Assembly (NCBI GenBank): GCA_002751075.1
Contig: NAOQ01000302.1
Span: forward strand, 20,967-84,966
Origin: Ichthyophonus hoferi
Lineage: Eukaryota > Opisthokonta > Ichthyosporea > Ichthyophonida > Ichthyophonidae
Direction of reading: 5' to 3'
DNA length: 64,000 nt
Positions 1-13,199 of the stretch are shown here, piece after piece. Both the position numbers and the translations under genes were made by a program. The notes under the pieces were generated by a model. That model searched no databases. It was not told where the DNA came from and was given only the letters and a program-made list of their open reading frames with translations. The first letter of the stretch is position 1. Each line of letters opens with the position of its first letter.

Positions 1-1589
1 ACTACTGGGTTCCTCGCAGCGGCCTGTCATAAGGTTGCAGCATGGTTCAGTACCCCTGTTGTAAAATCCATATCTGTTTTAGTTTATTGTTGTCTTTTCC
101 CCTGATGTCTAATATATTTATAATATATACATTTTTTTTACTTTATCCATTTAACTATAGGGTCACTAACTGCAATTTGTTGCCATATATTAAATTATTT
201 TTATTATTGTACTATATATGTAAGACTCTGAATTGGTGTTATTTATTGTCTTTCTTTTGTTCCTTTTGTTTTTGTTCCGCTTTTTTTTTATTGAATTTAA
301 GAAAACTATTATAGATATGTTTACTCATCCAGTGAATGACGTTTTTTTTTTGTGCTTAAAAAGTATCAGATCTGAACCATAAAACAATTAATAACTCTGA
401 AAGACCTGAAACATATATCTTAAAGGCTTAAGCAACGGCGACTAGGTACACTATATTATTTTAAAATAATGAATATGTATATATTCAGTGCATCTCACCA
501 TGGATCACACCAACCAGACGTTAAATCTGCCCCTTGGAATTGATCTCCACATCTACCGGAAGGTATACCAATTTTGTCGGCTATAGGAGGTTTCAAAGCC
601 ACTGTTAGTAATTAAATTTTATATTATACATAAACATAGAACCAGAAATAGGTTTGGTGTCTAAGATATTCATATATGGCTAGGTTCATCTGTTATTGGT
701 GTTAGGCTATTGACAATATAAAAAGAAAATGGGAATCGAAAAATGGGTTTTTTAGTTTTGTGATCCTTGGTTTTATGAGAAATGATTCAAATAAATTGTC
801 TATCACTGATTCTCTAGTGCATTTTCATAAATTTTGATTGTTTTATACACTTATATTTCAAGAGCCTATTATATCCATGCTCTTAGTTTAGATCGGTAAC
901 GCTTGAACTGCAACATCAAAAACTACTTATGCATTAGCGTTCTCCCCAAATGTAATAAGCATTTGCCCGTATAATTAAGATCAGTCACTGAAAAAATAAT
1001 GGACTCTCAAAAGAGTACATGTGCTGTACCTTTAGGTGAAGAATGTGCAGATGAAATATTAAGCATTGTTTTATAATTTCCCCAATTATTTGTTGGCTTG
1101 TTTTATTTATCATTATGTTTATTATGACTTAATGTCAATAAAGCAGCATTGATATTAAAGAAAATAAAAAATAAATCCACACGACTGCTTCAAGTACATT
1201 GTACTGGGTGTTAATGAAATAGTAGCTTCAATAGAGTCAAAGCCGCAAAGTGAAAAACAGCTTAGAGTATGGCAACTTATTAAATATGAGTATTTAATTA
1301 TAAATTCATGTACCACGTCAATGGCTCAGAAAAAGGTCAACAATAAGACACGTTTATAGCGTTACATTTTACTTAAATAATGATATAGTCAAGCTGTAAA
1401 TATATCGTTAGTGTCACACTCTCAAGTTTACTTACCAAAAGGGGCTGGAACCCCACGAGATACACGATGATGCACTTGTACTCCCTTTGGAATTGCCATG
1501 GCATTGGCCATGTTGCCAACATTGATTCCATTTTGAATTATAGCCAGGCTTAGAGCCATGAAGCTGGCAGTACTGGCAACGTTCTTCAT
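1..1589 (-). CDS. Cysteine-rich, probably secreted protein (3' part outside window)
   Basis: Three exon-like blocks on the minus strand join in phase: 1436-1589 (acceptor-bounded block reaches 1623), 499-580, and 1-55 running off the edge. Each has GT/AG borders (donors GTAAGT and GTGAGA). The proposed start is the Met codon at 1587-1589, because the next 30 residues (MKNVASTASFMALSLAII and on) look like a weak signal peptide; 11 further open codons lie upstream, so an earlier exon is possible. After the leader come a basic stretch (KGVQVHHRVSRG) and a cysteine-rich part with the pattern GRCG, then GWCDPW, then EPCCN and GRCEE. The spacing recalls small disulfide or hevein-like carbohydrate-binding modules; this family guess is inference. 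Function unknown. The phase agreement at both introns is the main support. Confidence 0.55.
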
Positions 1590-1623
1590 GATGCTGACAG
1601 GAATTTGGTTGAATATGGGACCC

Positions 1624-2984
1624 CTACGTGAAATGTTGCGTTTAAAATAGATCGTAACTAGTTAAAGATCTGTCTTCTCTGCTCAACTTTAAAAATAAAA
1701 GCAGGAAAACGAGTCAAAAAGGTTTGAAAATGAAAATCTTTTGGATTCTCACTAGAAGTGATTGTTGTTTATGTTGGATTGTTTATATTAATTTGTGCTT
1801 AAACGATATTTGATCAACAGGAATTTTACTTTGGATGTACGTATGGGAGAACATTTAGCCAATAGAAAGTGAATAAACAAAGAATATCATTGGTCTAATC
1901 GAATGATTCGGTAAGCCACGCCACTATCCTGGGAATTTTAGGGGGCTGCGGACAGGCTTATGGCAGAAAAATAAAAGTAAATAAAAATAAAAATAGAATG
2001 TGTACGGGAAAACTTTATGTTAGCCCCATTTATAAATAAACTAATATGTAATTAATAAAGTTACCAATAAAACACAATAGTTTTAATTGATATATATATT
2101 GTTTTAAAATTTGTATAAACTGCAGCCCAATATACTTTCCGTGGACTCATTGTTTATGCTTATGCTATCAATGCATAAATGTGTGAATAATTTGCTTTGC
2201 TCGCATTCCTTTATATAGATAATCAATCAAAAAGTATTATTTTAATGATAGATTTATGCTGTTTTGTTTTTGACAAGTAATAAGCTCCCGTACAGCCGTG
2301 ATATTAGAGCAATGAATATGATGATAAAGTCTTTGTTTAACTGCACTTGTATTGTTCCATTATTTCTCTAACCTTATCTGTTATTTTTATTTTTTGGCAT
2401 TACTGGGAGATAATATTATTACTGTATATACATAAACTAATTCGCATGTCTAATCAGTTTTAAATAATATTTCGAAACTCAAATAAATACATGCTTCTGC
2501 CACTTTTTGTTTATTATTAATTCTCTAACGTCTTTTTTCATTTTGAAATAGTGCGAAATATTACCCTTGAGTTTCTAATACTACTTTTAGAGTGAACATT
2601 TTTGAAGAGCTTGACTCGAATGATGATTGGCTAATGATCTCATTAGTGATCTGCTGTCTATGTTAGTATACAGTACATTATTAGCAAATGCTTCTGCCCT
2701 GTGGAATTTCATGTCTAGCTTTAAATATATATATATATTTGGTCTAGAAAATACCCAATTTATGCTTTCTTACAAAAGTAAGAGAAAATAAGTTGAAAAC
2801 TGCTCATATCCGTTGCTGATTAATTGAAACTTGTATTTAATCACCTAATCATCTTTTCCCTTTACTTCAAAAAAGTTAACAGTCAAGAAAAAAAACTGTT
2901 ACAGCATTTTTCAACTCTAAAAGATTAAATATGCTACTAAATGCCAAATGAAAATTTTACCCGCTCAAATCATTAAGTTTTAAA
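1624..2984. other. Intergenic, no gene seen
   Basis: AT-rich sequence upstream of the minus-strand Cys-rich gene. A CCAAT box in inverse (ATTGG near 1890) could belong to that gene's promoter. I see no exon with usable splice sites. Confidence 0.4.
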
Positions 2985-3180
2985 ATGGGAAACTGTATTA
3001 ATAAGCCTTTGAATGATGTGGAGCGAAGGCTAATGTCTGCCGGGAGTAGAGTCACTTGGCTTTCAGACGTTGAGAAATTGTTCTGTAGATTTTATACTGA
3101 AAGCTCTTTAGAATCAGATGAAAAGATTGTCTTAACCATTTTGGCCTTTGTTATACACCATATGACGGATGTTGGGCTTT
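2985..3180 (+). CDS. Possible first exon, N-myristoyl-type start (MGNC), unknown gene
   Basis: An open frame starts with MGNCINKPLNDVERRL and stays free of low-complexity residues for about 65 codons, rich in charged residues (WLSDVEKLFCRFYTESSLESDEK). It then meets a good donor, GTATGT, at 3181. Beyond that point the frame turns into hydrophobic AT-rich translation and ends, as expected for an intron. The MGxC start matches the N-myristoylation/palmitoylation pattern. I could not find the next exon: the following DNA is a repeat family, so this may be a broken gene or a relic. Not assigned to a family. Confidence 0.3.
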
Positions 3181-3789
3181 GTATGTATTTTTTTCTTATA
3201 CTTATACTCTCCTTGGAATTAGTATCACGGTTGATTATAGTCATTACAAATGTCTAAAAGAATAATTAGAATATTACAAACATACATTTATTTATTATAA
3301 ATATTGAGCAATCCCTGATACAGACCTAAGCTTGGTTATATACTTTAGTGAAAGTAACTGACCTGTCTGTCACTAATTAAGCCCTAAAACTACACTATGT
3401 TGGTGTCAATAAAGCATTTCACTTTGTAAGGGAGAATCCTGAAATCCATTACAGCACCTCTCACTAAACAGTAAATACTTCCTACTGGTAACTATCGAAC
3501 AGATTGGCTCCCACCATCAATTTCTAATTTTATCCCATTAAAATAATCTTGCAAGGCCTAGTCTCTAGAAATATCATTCAAATGAATTAGATTCTGAATA
3601 TATACTTGATAAAATTAACCACAATAAAAATTATCTATTTCAAGTTTTGTACTGTTAAATGAATGAACTTATGTAAAATGCTCACCAATGTTAATTACAC
3701 TATATCCGTGCTCTAAGTGGTGTGATAATATTACTACTCATTTTAAAATACTTATATAATACTCACATATTACACATATACTAATAATA

Positions 3790-5350
3790 TATGACAGCAT
3801 ATATGCTAAGAAGCATTTAGAATGAGGTTTCAATTGCTAATTAAAATTAAGACATTAATTAATGAAAATCAATTAATTTAATAATATCACTAATTGTATT
3901 TAGTTAGGGACTATATGTTTAGTGCAATCTAGTGTAAAAATCTACCGGGGTTTTAAATAATCTTAGTAATTGGATTTTTATCACACATATAATGATTAAT
4001 GATACCCGTGTGCTATGTAAGTTCCTAAATTATCCTTGAATATTTATTAAATGACGCTTTTACAAGAACATACTTTGGAACAGTCATGTTGAGTTTCCAA
4101 TAGGTAATATATTAAACTTAAATAATTAACCCATGGTCAAATGGCCTTGGCCTAATCTAACAACCATATAGCCAGTATATACAGGTTTAGTGTGAATCCT
4201 GATTACAACTTGTAGAACAATAAAAATAAGAAATAACACACGATAATTTATTTCCCATTTCAATTATGACAATACAGAAATAAGAAAATATTTTGCAGTC
4301 TATTACTAGGTATAAGAAAAAATCATCTACAACAATTACAACCAAGTTGAGGTCTGTAAGAATAAAGGAAAACAAAAAATCCACTTTCAGTTCTTACTAG
4401 ATTTCAATAATGAATATACCTCAAGAGAACTCTATGAAAAATGCAATATCACCGTATGTCTCGAGACTGACAATACACAGTAAGAAGACAAGAGTGAAGA
4501 AGAGGATCAGCACATATCCTTTGACCCTGAAAAGGAGTCTACTCAGACCAGTGAAGATTTTGACAGTGTGTGTACATGAGTGTCAGTTTGGCAGATGAAA
4601 AATGTCAAAATCTAAGTTGATATTCGTAGATTCTGCTTTACTCTCAATAGACATAAAGCGTCCGTTCTCTGTTTTGCTTGAGCTCATGTTGAAATCCTCT
4701 AAAACATTTTGAGACTTATCCTCTTTATTTCTGTCGGAAGAAAGTTGAACCCTTAGTTTCCTTTTCCCCACGGATCCCAATTTTGTTGCTGAAGCTATGG
4801 CTGACTTACACTTAACTTTAGAAAAGTAGGTGTAAATATATTTGTCTTCGTCACTACTATCATGACCTCTTAAAAACGGACAAAAAATTAAGATCCTAAG
4901 TACGGAGCTTTTTTTCAGTACAACACTATAAAAATCAGGATCCAGACTAAGTTTGTGGTTGTTGGTTATATAGTTGTTGGCTCAGGTCAATACCAGTTGA
5001 CCGTGTGATAAGCATTTGAGAAACGTGTATTCTCAATTAGGGGTTCAACCGAACTGTTATCAACATGTTGTTAGCAACATATTGTCCAATAACTATTCTA
5101 AGAATCATTTTGGTTGCTATTTATCTTGCATGTACCATAAATCATTATGTGTGATTAAATACAAATGACTAATTCTATCTAATATAATCCCGAAAAATTC
5201 ATGTACTAGACTTCACTAAGCATCTGGTCTTAATTAAGTATAATTAGTAACATTGTGTAGTTAATTAATCATCATTAATTAATGTTTAGCTCTTAATTAC
5301 CGATTGAAACCCTTTTCTAAGCGTTACTGAATATTTAGAGAAGCAATCCT
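3790..5350. mobile_element. Element with long inverted arms (~410 bp each), interior ~0.7 kb
   Basis: The segment 3790-4203 reappears in reverse complement at 4936-5350. Shared landmarks, in order, are GAGGTTTCAATTG, a TTAATTAATGA block, ACTAATTGTATTT, a TTTAGTG(C/A)A(A/G)TCTAG motif, CACACATAATGATT, CAACCATATAGCC against CAACTATATAACC, and an AATCCTG/GATCCTG inner end. The arms are clearly diverged, so the element is old. The interior (4204-4935) holds the coding-like fragments listed separately. Long inverted arms fit a foldback-type or long-TIR DNA transposon; the superfamily is not recognised. Confidence 0.55.
4410..4870. pseudogene. Coding-like fragments inside the inverted-arm element
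   Basis: On the minus strand, about 4583-4870 is open and reads as a polar, Ser/Lys-rich protein (an SSDEDKY patch, then GKRKLRVQLSSDRNKEDKS), with no start codon at its upstream end and an AG acceptor-like site near 4870. On the plus strand, 4420-4580 gives an acidic stretch (SEEEDQHISFDPEKESTQTSEDFDS) in one frame, interrupted by a stop. They do not form one protein. They could be remnants of a transposon protein or of a captured host gene; no family recognised. Confidence 0.3.
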
Positions 5351-5402
5351 ACAAGAACAATAAATATTTTTGTTCAAGATATCATGAAGTATATATCTAA
5401 CA

Positions 5403-5930
5403 CTAGTAGAGGCTAAAATACTTAAACAACAAGGAGTTCTTCTGCTTAGTCAAGGTGGTAAATTTAGACAAGTAATCTGAAAAAAAGACTAGCTTGGATG
5501 TGTTCATTTGGACTGTGATCTTGTTAGGATTGGCAGTAAATATACATTGACATTGCTGCAAAACTGGAGAGTCGACTAAATGTTGGTGATTGGATGGTTG
5601 TGAAGAAGCTTGGGAGAAAGCATGTTGGTTTGAACTTCTGTACTTGCTGCTTGAAGAATTGGAGTTATCATGGGTATTTTTTGGTGTATGTTGTATATGG
5701 TTGGCTTGGTGGTCAATACTGAACCTGAACCATACGATTAGCAATGGGTTCTGTTTACCATTGATTCTTAGCATTGGATTGGACAATAAATCTCTCCAAG
5801 AAGGCATCTTTAGATGCTAAAAGTGCTGTAAAAATCATTGTTTCTGTCGTGCTTGATGTGGTAGCCTTCTTCTTTACTGAAGGTTGTTTAGTAAGTGCAG
5901 AAATGGATTGTGAATAGTGGAAATTAACTT
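5403..5930 (-). pseudogene. Decayed coding-like stretch, unknown family
   Basis: The minus strand from about 5930 reads ISALTKQPSVKKKATTSSTT and then LLASKDAFLERF in one frame. Around 5770 the open frame changes, and 5403-5807 is open as a Ser/Asn/Gln-rich protein of 134 codons (HDNSNSSSSKYRSSNQHAF). The frame change without splice signals suggests a broken gene or a transposon remnant next to the inverted-arm element. No domain recognised. Confidence 0.25.
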
Positions 5931-7504
5931 TTTAAACATTGGCATATACTTTTATGGTGAAGTTATTTTCTATTAAGATAAGAGAAAAATAATAAGGGAA
6001 AATTCATATCGTAAGCCCTCTAACCCTATTAAAATATTGTCTATTAAACACTTCTCTTTTTAAAAGTGGATGTATAGTGATTTCTTTTTCAGTGTGTCAA
6101 CGTCATTGTCACATGGCTTCTTTGATGTTATGTAGTTTAAGATAATAACTTCTTGGTTGTTTATAGACTATTAGAGTTTTTTATTTCTGTCTCCATTAAT
6201 CCATAAATGTGCTGTACTCGGATTGGTTAATCTGGATGTAGTGTCACAATTTGTATAGCCCTTGTAAAGAGTTTTTATAATGTCAAGTATCTGGCAATTG
6301 GTAGGCTTAATGTGCATGCTATGTTATTGGATAGTTTCTGGGCAATTTAAACTCATGGTTTTTATTGGTTGCATTTAGAGCTAGTCTATTAATATGTGCG
6401 TATACTGCATAGTGACGACAAGTTTATCTGATTGTTTTTAACCGTGTTTTGTGATTAAATTCTAGAACAACTAGCATTTTTTATACCCACTAGAGAGTTC
6501 TAGTTAAGAGTAGCATTTTTTTTTGCTAACTACTTTGGATTAGTAATTGTTAATGTTAAAATCTAGTTGACTATGATAGTAATTTTATCACTGTTAATTA
6601 AGTTCTAAGTGTTGATGTGCTATTTGGTATTCACTTCTAATGCTAGTATTCCTCTAGTAATGTAAAAAACTAATACTACCTTCATTTAGTTTGTGTATGT
6701 AGAATAAAAAATATATAATGGTATATAATATTGTAATGATTAACTGTTAATAAAATGTTTTACAAGAATCTGAAACTACTGCCCATGGTAGTCAGTTCCA
6801 GATATTGCCTGATGGGCATGGTATTATAGTGTGTTCTGTCATTGGCCCAAACCTTGTAAATCCTGTGATCATGATAATTTTCAATCATAAGTGAACTCAT
6901 AAGATTGCGCTCATAATATTTATATAAATCATTGATAAACCCCTCATGAGTCCTAATACCTCATTTAGAGTATATTGACGGCTGCTACTAGGAGGCAGGG
7001 CATTGAGCACTATACTAGCCGTAAAAATTGTGATTGCAAAATTAGGCTTAGAACCAGTGATAAAGTGACTCCAAGAATTCTTCAGATGATAAAAAACTAA
7101 ATGCAAAGATGCAATTCAAATTGGATTGAAGTGCAGTGTATGAGAATTTTATTAAGATTAAAAATGCATTTAGTCTAAATAAAGTAGATCCTATATACAT
7201 GATGTTACACAAATCTACTAACTACATTATAAGAGAATATATTATATATATATTAAAATTCTAAATATAAAATTGATAGTCATTGATTACTCTGAGCAAA
7301 AATAGTATTACACTACTTAGTTAGGATTAATAAGTAAAAAAATATATAATAGACTTTGACAATTACATTACAATTAACAATAGTATAAATATAATGCTAG
7401 GTTGGTTTGTTGAAGTATTTTAGCCACTAAAAATGTCTAGCCAAACATTTCATATCTTACACAAAAATACTCATTGTCTATATAACATTGGATTTCTAAA
7501 TGCT
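5931..7504. other. AT-rich intergenic, no gene seen
   Basis: Only short chance frames. Scattered CCAAT/ATTGG pentamers and low-complexity TA runs (for example near 6700 and 7230). Confidence 0.4.
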
Positions 7505-7975
7505 CAGAAGCATTTCATTTATAATGAGGTTTTAATTGCCAATTAAAACCTAAATATTAATTATTAATAATCAATTGATTCAATAATATCACTAATTGTA
7601 TTTAACTAGGATTAGATGTTTAGTGCATTCTAGAGTGTAAACTTACCATGGTTTTTAAATAGTGTTGCTCATTGGTTTTGAATTACACAAATAGTGATTG
7701 ATGATGCACAGGTGATGTGTAGATTCGTTAATAATTCTTTGAATAGTCACTAGTTGATTTGTTTACAACAATAGTTGATATGTAAGTTTTGAAGGATTGT
7801 TTGAATAATCATTGGGCAACTTGTTTCTAAGAGCATGTTACAGAACATTCACGTTGAGTGCCTATTGTGAAATACGTTTTTAAATGTGCAATAATAAGGT
7901 GATCAACATAGTTTAACAAAATCCAACAACTATATAGCCAGCATATCTGGACTTAGTGTGTATCCTGCTTGTGGG
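7505..7975 (+). repeat. Third copy of the 410-bp arm repeat
   Basis: Collinear with 3790-4203 in the same orientation. Shared words include GAAGCATTT, ATGAGGTTT, AATAATATCACTAATTGTATTTA, GATGTTTAGTGCA, CACGTTGAGTGCCTATTG against CATGTTGAGTTTCCAATAG, and AACTATATAGCCAGCATAT against AACCATATAGCCAGTATAT. It is somewhat longer than the first copy because of internal insertions. I found no inverted partner within 2 kb, so it looks like a solo arm. Confidence 0.55.
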
Positions 7976-10900
7976 TTGTAATAATGAACTTAAGTATAGA
8001 TACTTAATGTAAGTTAGTAGAAAGTTATGAATCACCTAGGTTAAGAGATACCTTTTAGGACAATTGCCAAATTCAAACAAAAATCATTAGTGATTAAGGC
8101 CAACTAGTCAGGATCCATAGCCATCAAGTAAAAGAAGAAACAGAGAATACAACTCTTTCTCTCTATTGAAATGACGATTAACTCATCCCAATGCATCTCC
8201 TTGAGAAGAACGTCAATTACACCAGTCAAGAGACCAAATGAAGCTAAATGAAGTAAATAATTGGAGGAAGATAATTCGCATATATTTTTTAATTTCCAAA
8301 ATTAGTCACTGTCCACCATTGCGGATTTCAACGTGATTAGATTTCTTCCCTAGATGATAAAAATTCCATTCATGTTTAAGGTCATATATTGGCCATTTGC
8401 TGTGCTAATACATTTCATTTGTCCTTATGGGTTGCAATTACTTGCTTGTAATAGCACAAACTTGGCTTAAGCCACAACCCTGTTGTAATATCACATTACC
8501 AATCTGCTCCATAGTACATTGCGTACTTTTGACACTTTCTGTTGGTAGTATCTTTAAATCATATCTTATATTGCTTAATATCTGAATAGACATGCTATTT
8601 TCTTTTTTAATTCTAAAATGGAATTGAAGACAATGCATTCAGTGCAAGATACATTTAAATCTGAGTTATCAATTTTGCTATGTCAACCAAATTAACACAC
8701 TTTGTTTACTCTTGTATCATTTTTAGAGTTATTTCAGGAAACTTGGACACTCCAGAAAGTGTTTTAGACAAATAGATCAACCGTATTAAACTATAAATAG
8801 TTATGATTTTTAGTCCTAAATTCCAGTCTTTTAGACTTAATATAAATAGCACTCCAGTAAATAATTACATTATAAATTCTAAATGGTCATATCTGCGATA
8901 ATTCCTATTTAAGTATCCATTTACAATAAGCCGAGAGATAAGAAATTTTAAAGAATATTATATTGTTACATATTTCTATCAAAATTGGAATAGTTTCAAA
9001 GTATTTTATGATAATCTTGGTGTGATATAAATTACTTTTCAAATAGCATATTATAAGTATAAAGTGTATAGAATTAAAAAAAAAAGCCTTGATCAAATTT
9101 TTTATTATGTGTAAGCTTGTTAATTTATATAAACGTTAAGCTGCTATTGTGGGGCAAGCTATAAACCCACATTGATCTTTTTATACTACTGCTGCTCATA
9201 TTGCAATGAAATGGGTGTCATGTTTTCTCCGCCATTATTTGAAGGTAATTATTCAACTTAGTATGATGCTGAAGAGGTTGGTAACCAAGATCTAGACCAG
9301 TTGTCAGCATGTCTGAAATGTATTGCTAGATTAAATTGTTTTGGGAATATTCAGTTTATAAAGCATTAACACCGCGTATTTTCATGGTGAAAGCTATTTT
9401 TTCTATTAGAATATTAATGTTCCTTTTAGAAAAATATGCTTACTGATACTCTATTTCGTTTGAAATAACCTCCCAGTAAATGGAATCGGGTATATTAGCT
9501 GTGGGAATCTGTAGTGGGTGACTATTAACCCTAAATCTGTAATTGCTCATATGGAATTGCTTAGATTTAGATCACTGATAAGTTGTTGGTATTGGTAATA
9601 TGCAAAGTATTTTTACAGTGTTATTTTTACTTTTGTGATATTCGAGAAACAATCTATAAAAAATACCTTCTTTATATTGTCATCTACTATGGCCACTAAT
9701 AGGAAATGATAACTTAGACGTCCGAGTGTTCTTATTAAAATTAAAATTAGTCGAAGCTTCTTCCTTATGCATTTTCAAATCAAGATATCAACAGCCATTG
9801 GGTTTCATTTCAGCTGAGTTGAATTAGTCTCAGAAGTGCATTAGAAATTATCCCTGCAATTATAAAGTTATTGTAAATAAAAAACTAAAATGCCTATCAA
9901 TATCGTTTATTGTATTCCAAATTGTAACAAAATTACAATAAGATACAAAGCAAATCTTATCAGTAAGAGTTTGTTCTTTATTTTCAAGCATCTGTACATA
10001 TTTGTCTTGAATAACTTGCTCTAATTACACACTAAAAAACCTATTGTTAATTTTGTGCTAATTTGGTTTTGGGCTTTCAGGCCTGTCTGATAACATATTC
10101 CTAATTTACACTAATAATAATACTTTTTTAATAGAAATCTTTATACAGTAGCTTATAATATAATAGTAAGCAATACAACTTAATGCAATCTATAATATAC
10201 AGCCAAATTGAGTAGTTATGTGTTTAAATAAATCGACTTTGCCTGCTAAACGCATATAGCTACCTATTTTTATGAGTCACACTCGTTATATGTAGTTATG
10301 TTAGATTTAAACCATGAGGCCAATATGAATAAATCATTATAAAATGGCCTAATCAATTGGATTAGATGCTGGTGTATTTGAAAGTATTTACAAAGTACAT
10401 ATAAATTCACCTCTTGTTGTTTGCATATTACATAAAGCATAAGGATTATTCTCAATAATAGAAGCTAATGTAAACTCATTGTATCCTTATTTATCTTTTG
10501 AGAGCGTTGATTTGAAATTGATTTTACTATCTTATGTTACCATTAATAGTATTAATGTTATGTGCAATATCATTATTTGAATAAACGTTTCTCTCACCAT
10601 AGGCTAGGAATGTATACTTATTTAGGCCAGGAATGATGTTAGTAGTTTCAAAAACATGTATCCTACTTAGTATACTCAGGATTTTAGTTCTTCTTATGCT
10701 TGACTTCTTATTATTGCCAGCAGAATTTCGTGCTTCATTAGCTAGCATTTTAAGTAGACCATATATATTATTAATTCAGATGAAAATACATAATATTATT
10801 AAAAAAAGGTATCTGCATCTTTTAGAGTCAAACAGGGATAAGCCTTATTTTGTTCAAGGTTAAGTAAATCATTTGTAATTACTTATATCTATAGACCTCT

Positions 10901-11349
10901 TGTTAATCATTATCACTAAGTCTAGAAATTTACAGTCAGACATTTTGATCAGAAATTGCAATCACAAGTAATTGTATGAACACCAAGATTTTTAATTATT
11001 AAGTCACAGGATCCCATGTTTCCCAGGTTTCAACGATTCTGGAGTGCCAAGAGTGACTAAAACAAAGACTTAAATGGTACCCCAGCAAGGCATGCACTGC
11101 GACCAACACATATATTATTATTATATAGTTTACGTTTATACGCACAAATACGTTAACAGGTAAAAGTGATATCTTAATAACTTTATTAGAAATGTTTTTA
11201 TCAATAGAAAATGTAATATACTTACTACTTTTATATGCATGATGAATTAGGTCCTAAATTAATTAAAAACTAATTTTAGCATATAGTATATGAAAAGCAT
11301 TGATATTCTGGATTAAACATGTGGCTTGTTAATTATTATATCTATAAAA
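7976..11349. other. AT-rich intergenic; one coding-like fragment at 10527-10748 (-)
   Basis: No gene with splice sites found. The minus-strand frame 10527-10748 (MLANEARNSAGNNKKSSIRR at its start, then IIPGLNKYTFLAYGERNVYSNNDI) has protein-like composition, unlike the neighbouring chance frames. It may be a remnant of an unidentified mobile element. Everything else is short, hydrophobic AT-rich translation. Confidence 0.35.
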
Positions 11350-11389
11350 GAAAGCTGGTTGCACTATTATTTTTTATAGTTCTAAACAC

Positions 11390-12867
11390 AAGCAATTAGA
11401 AAAACTCAACAGGCTAACCAGGAAATATCAACATTTCAATAAGCCAATCTATTGGCAGACATCTGACAGAGGTTGCAACAAGGACCAAATAAATGTATAC
11501 AACTAATAATGAAACACGGTTCAAAACACAATACACAATTAAAAAAAAATAACCTTGAGCTCGATAGTTTTATAATTGCACTTTTTTAGGAAGCAATTTA
11601 ATACTGATTACATTAAATGTCTTACAACTACCCAAAACTGTCAAATTTTTATTTTAATTTTATTGCCTTATACCAAATGTTAATAGCACCTTGATACTAC
11701 AGTAACACCAACTACCTGGGCAATTCTGAACGTTGTGTTGCCGTTGTTAACCTTAATAAAAAAATAGCAACCTATTAAAATCATTTGGTAACTCCAAGTT
11801 CTCTAAACTATCTCAGCGTACTGTAATTAAACAGCAACAAGCATACAAAGATTGGCAGTAACTTGATCATGCTCTCTACAACGAGTGTCTAACCCTCAAT
11901 GGAAATTTTTCTGGCTGAAACAGGCCCACTAACGTTTTAGACCTTCACAACTCTAAATAAGTTTAACGGTTTTTCATGGCCATCATTTTTCCACTCTGCT
12001 AGTAAAAACATGAACTACATGGCAATCGACGGATTATCAGACATATCTCATTAAGAAAAGAGAATTTTAGCACTCTCTCCCACTCTCCCAATAACCAAGG
12101 ACAGCAAGAGACAGTCAACATGTCTCTTCAGAGGGATTTGGAATCTCACCAGCCAGGAACGACACAAACGCTTACTGACTCTCTTCTTGCTAACAATTTA
12201 TAGTTGTTACCACAGCCAACATGGTCATGCAAATTAACCTTATACTAGAGCAGTTGAATTTTATTTAACTTTACAGACCAACCTCTCTTTAGATCCTTTC
12301 CTAGAAGGTCCCCATGCCCTTTTGCAAGAAACCAATGCCAAGAACGTGTAACAACATCAGTAATGTAAGCTTATAATCTAAAAATTTGCCCAGGAAGTTG
12401 AAAAAAGTCAGAGGTTTAAACTCGGGTACTGTGAAAAAGAGAAGAGAGATCTCCAGTTTGTACATGAATTCAAGATGACGTGCAATCTGATGTAATTGCA
12501 GTATGAAGAAATCCAGAAACAATTGGTCACCACTCAACACAATCTCCAACAGGAACGTATTAAGAGAGATGCTGTATTAACATCGGCCACTACAAATGCA
12601 CCTGCTCTTACTATTGATTGGACAGCATATCAAGCAGAAACTTTAACTGTTGCACAGGCAGCGGGCAGTTGCAGACATGACAGAGTACTGGCTATGGAGG
12701 AGTTTCCAGCCAACATAATGAGAAACAGTGCCCCTGCTCCTGGATCAGTGATTAACTCTCCTGTAATTAACCATCAGGTCAGGAATCCCGTTGGCAATAT
12801 CAGTGTTGCTGCCCCTGAAAGAGGGGAAAATAACAACGCTGGATCAACACAGTATCAACAGCAATAG
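11390..12867 (+). mobile_element. Gag-related region of the copia fossil
   Basis: The first ~570 bp (11390-11960) is collinear with 19690-20170, which lies right after the LTR-like segment of the same element. That marks it as the shared leader and Gag start. The 3' part (12496-12867) is open and Gln/Asn-rich. Decayed. Confidence 0.6.
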
Positions 12868-13199
12868 GCAGCCTCACTCACAGGTGGGCCAGGTGATTCA
12901 GACAGCTGGTCAGTAGGACTAGGAAAGGGTAATAAACCATTAAACTGTGGGCCAGATGAATTTGAAGGACCAGATAGACCAGGACACCCTCACTGGCCAT
13001 TCTTACAGTGACCACCTCCAGGACTATTTGGAATAACAGGGCTCTGTAGACCTGGCTATGATGAGTTTAATACGAGACCTATAGGCATCACTGGCCTTAG
13101 AATCTTTAAACACAGTACATATGCAAACTATCTAATTAATATATATGCTTGGGACCTTGCACTACATTAACTAAACCAATGTGGCAAACATCATATGTT

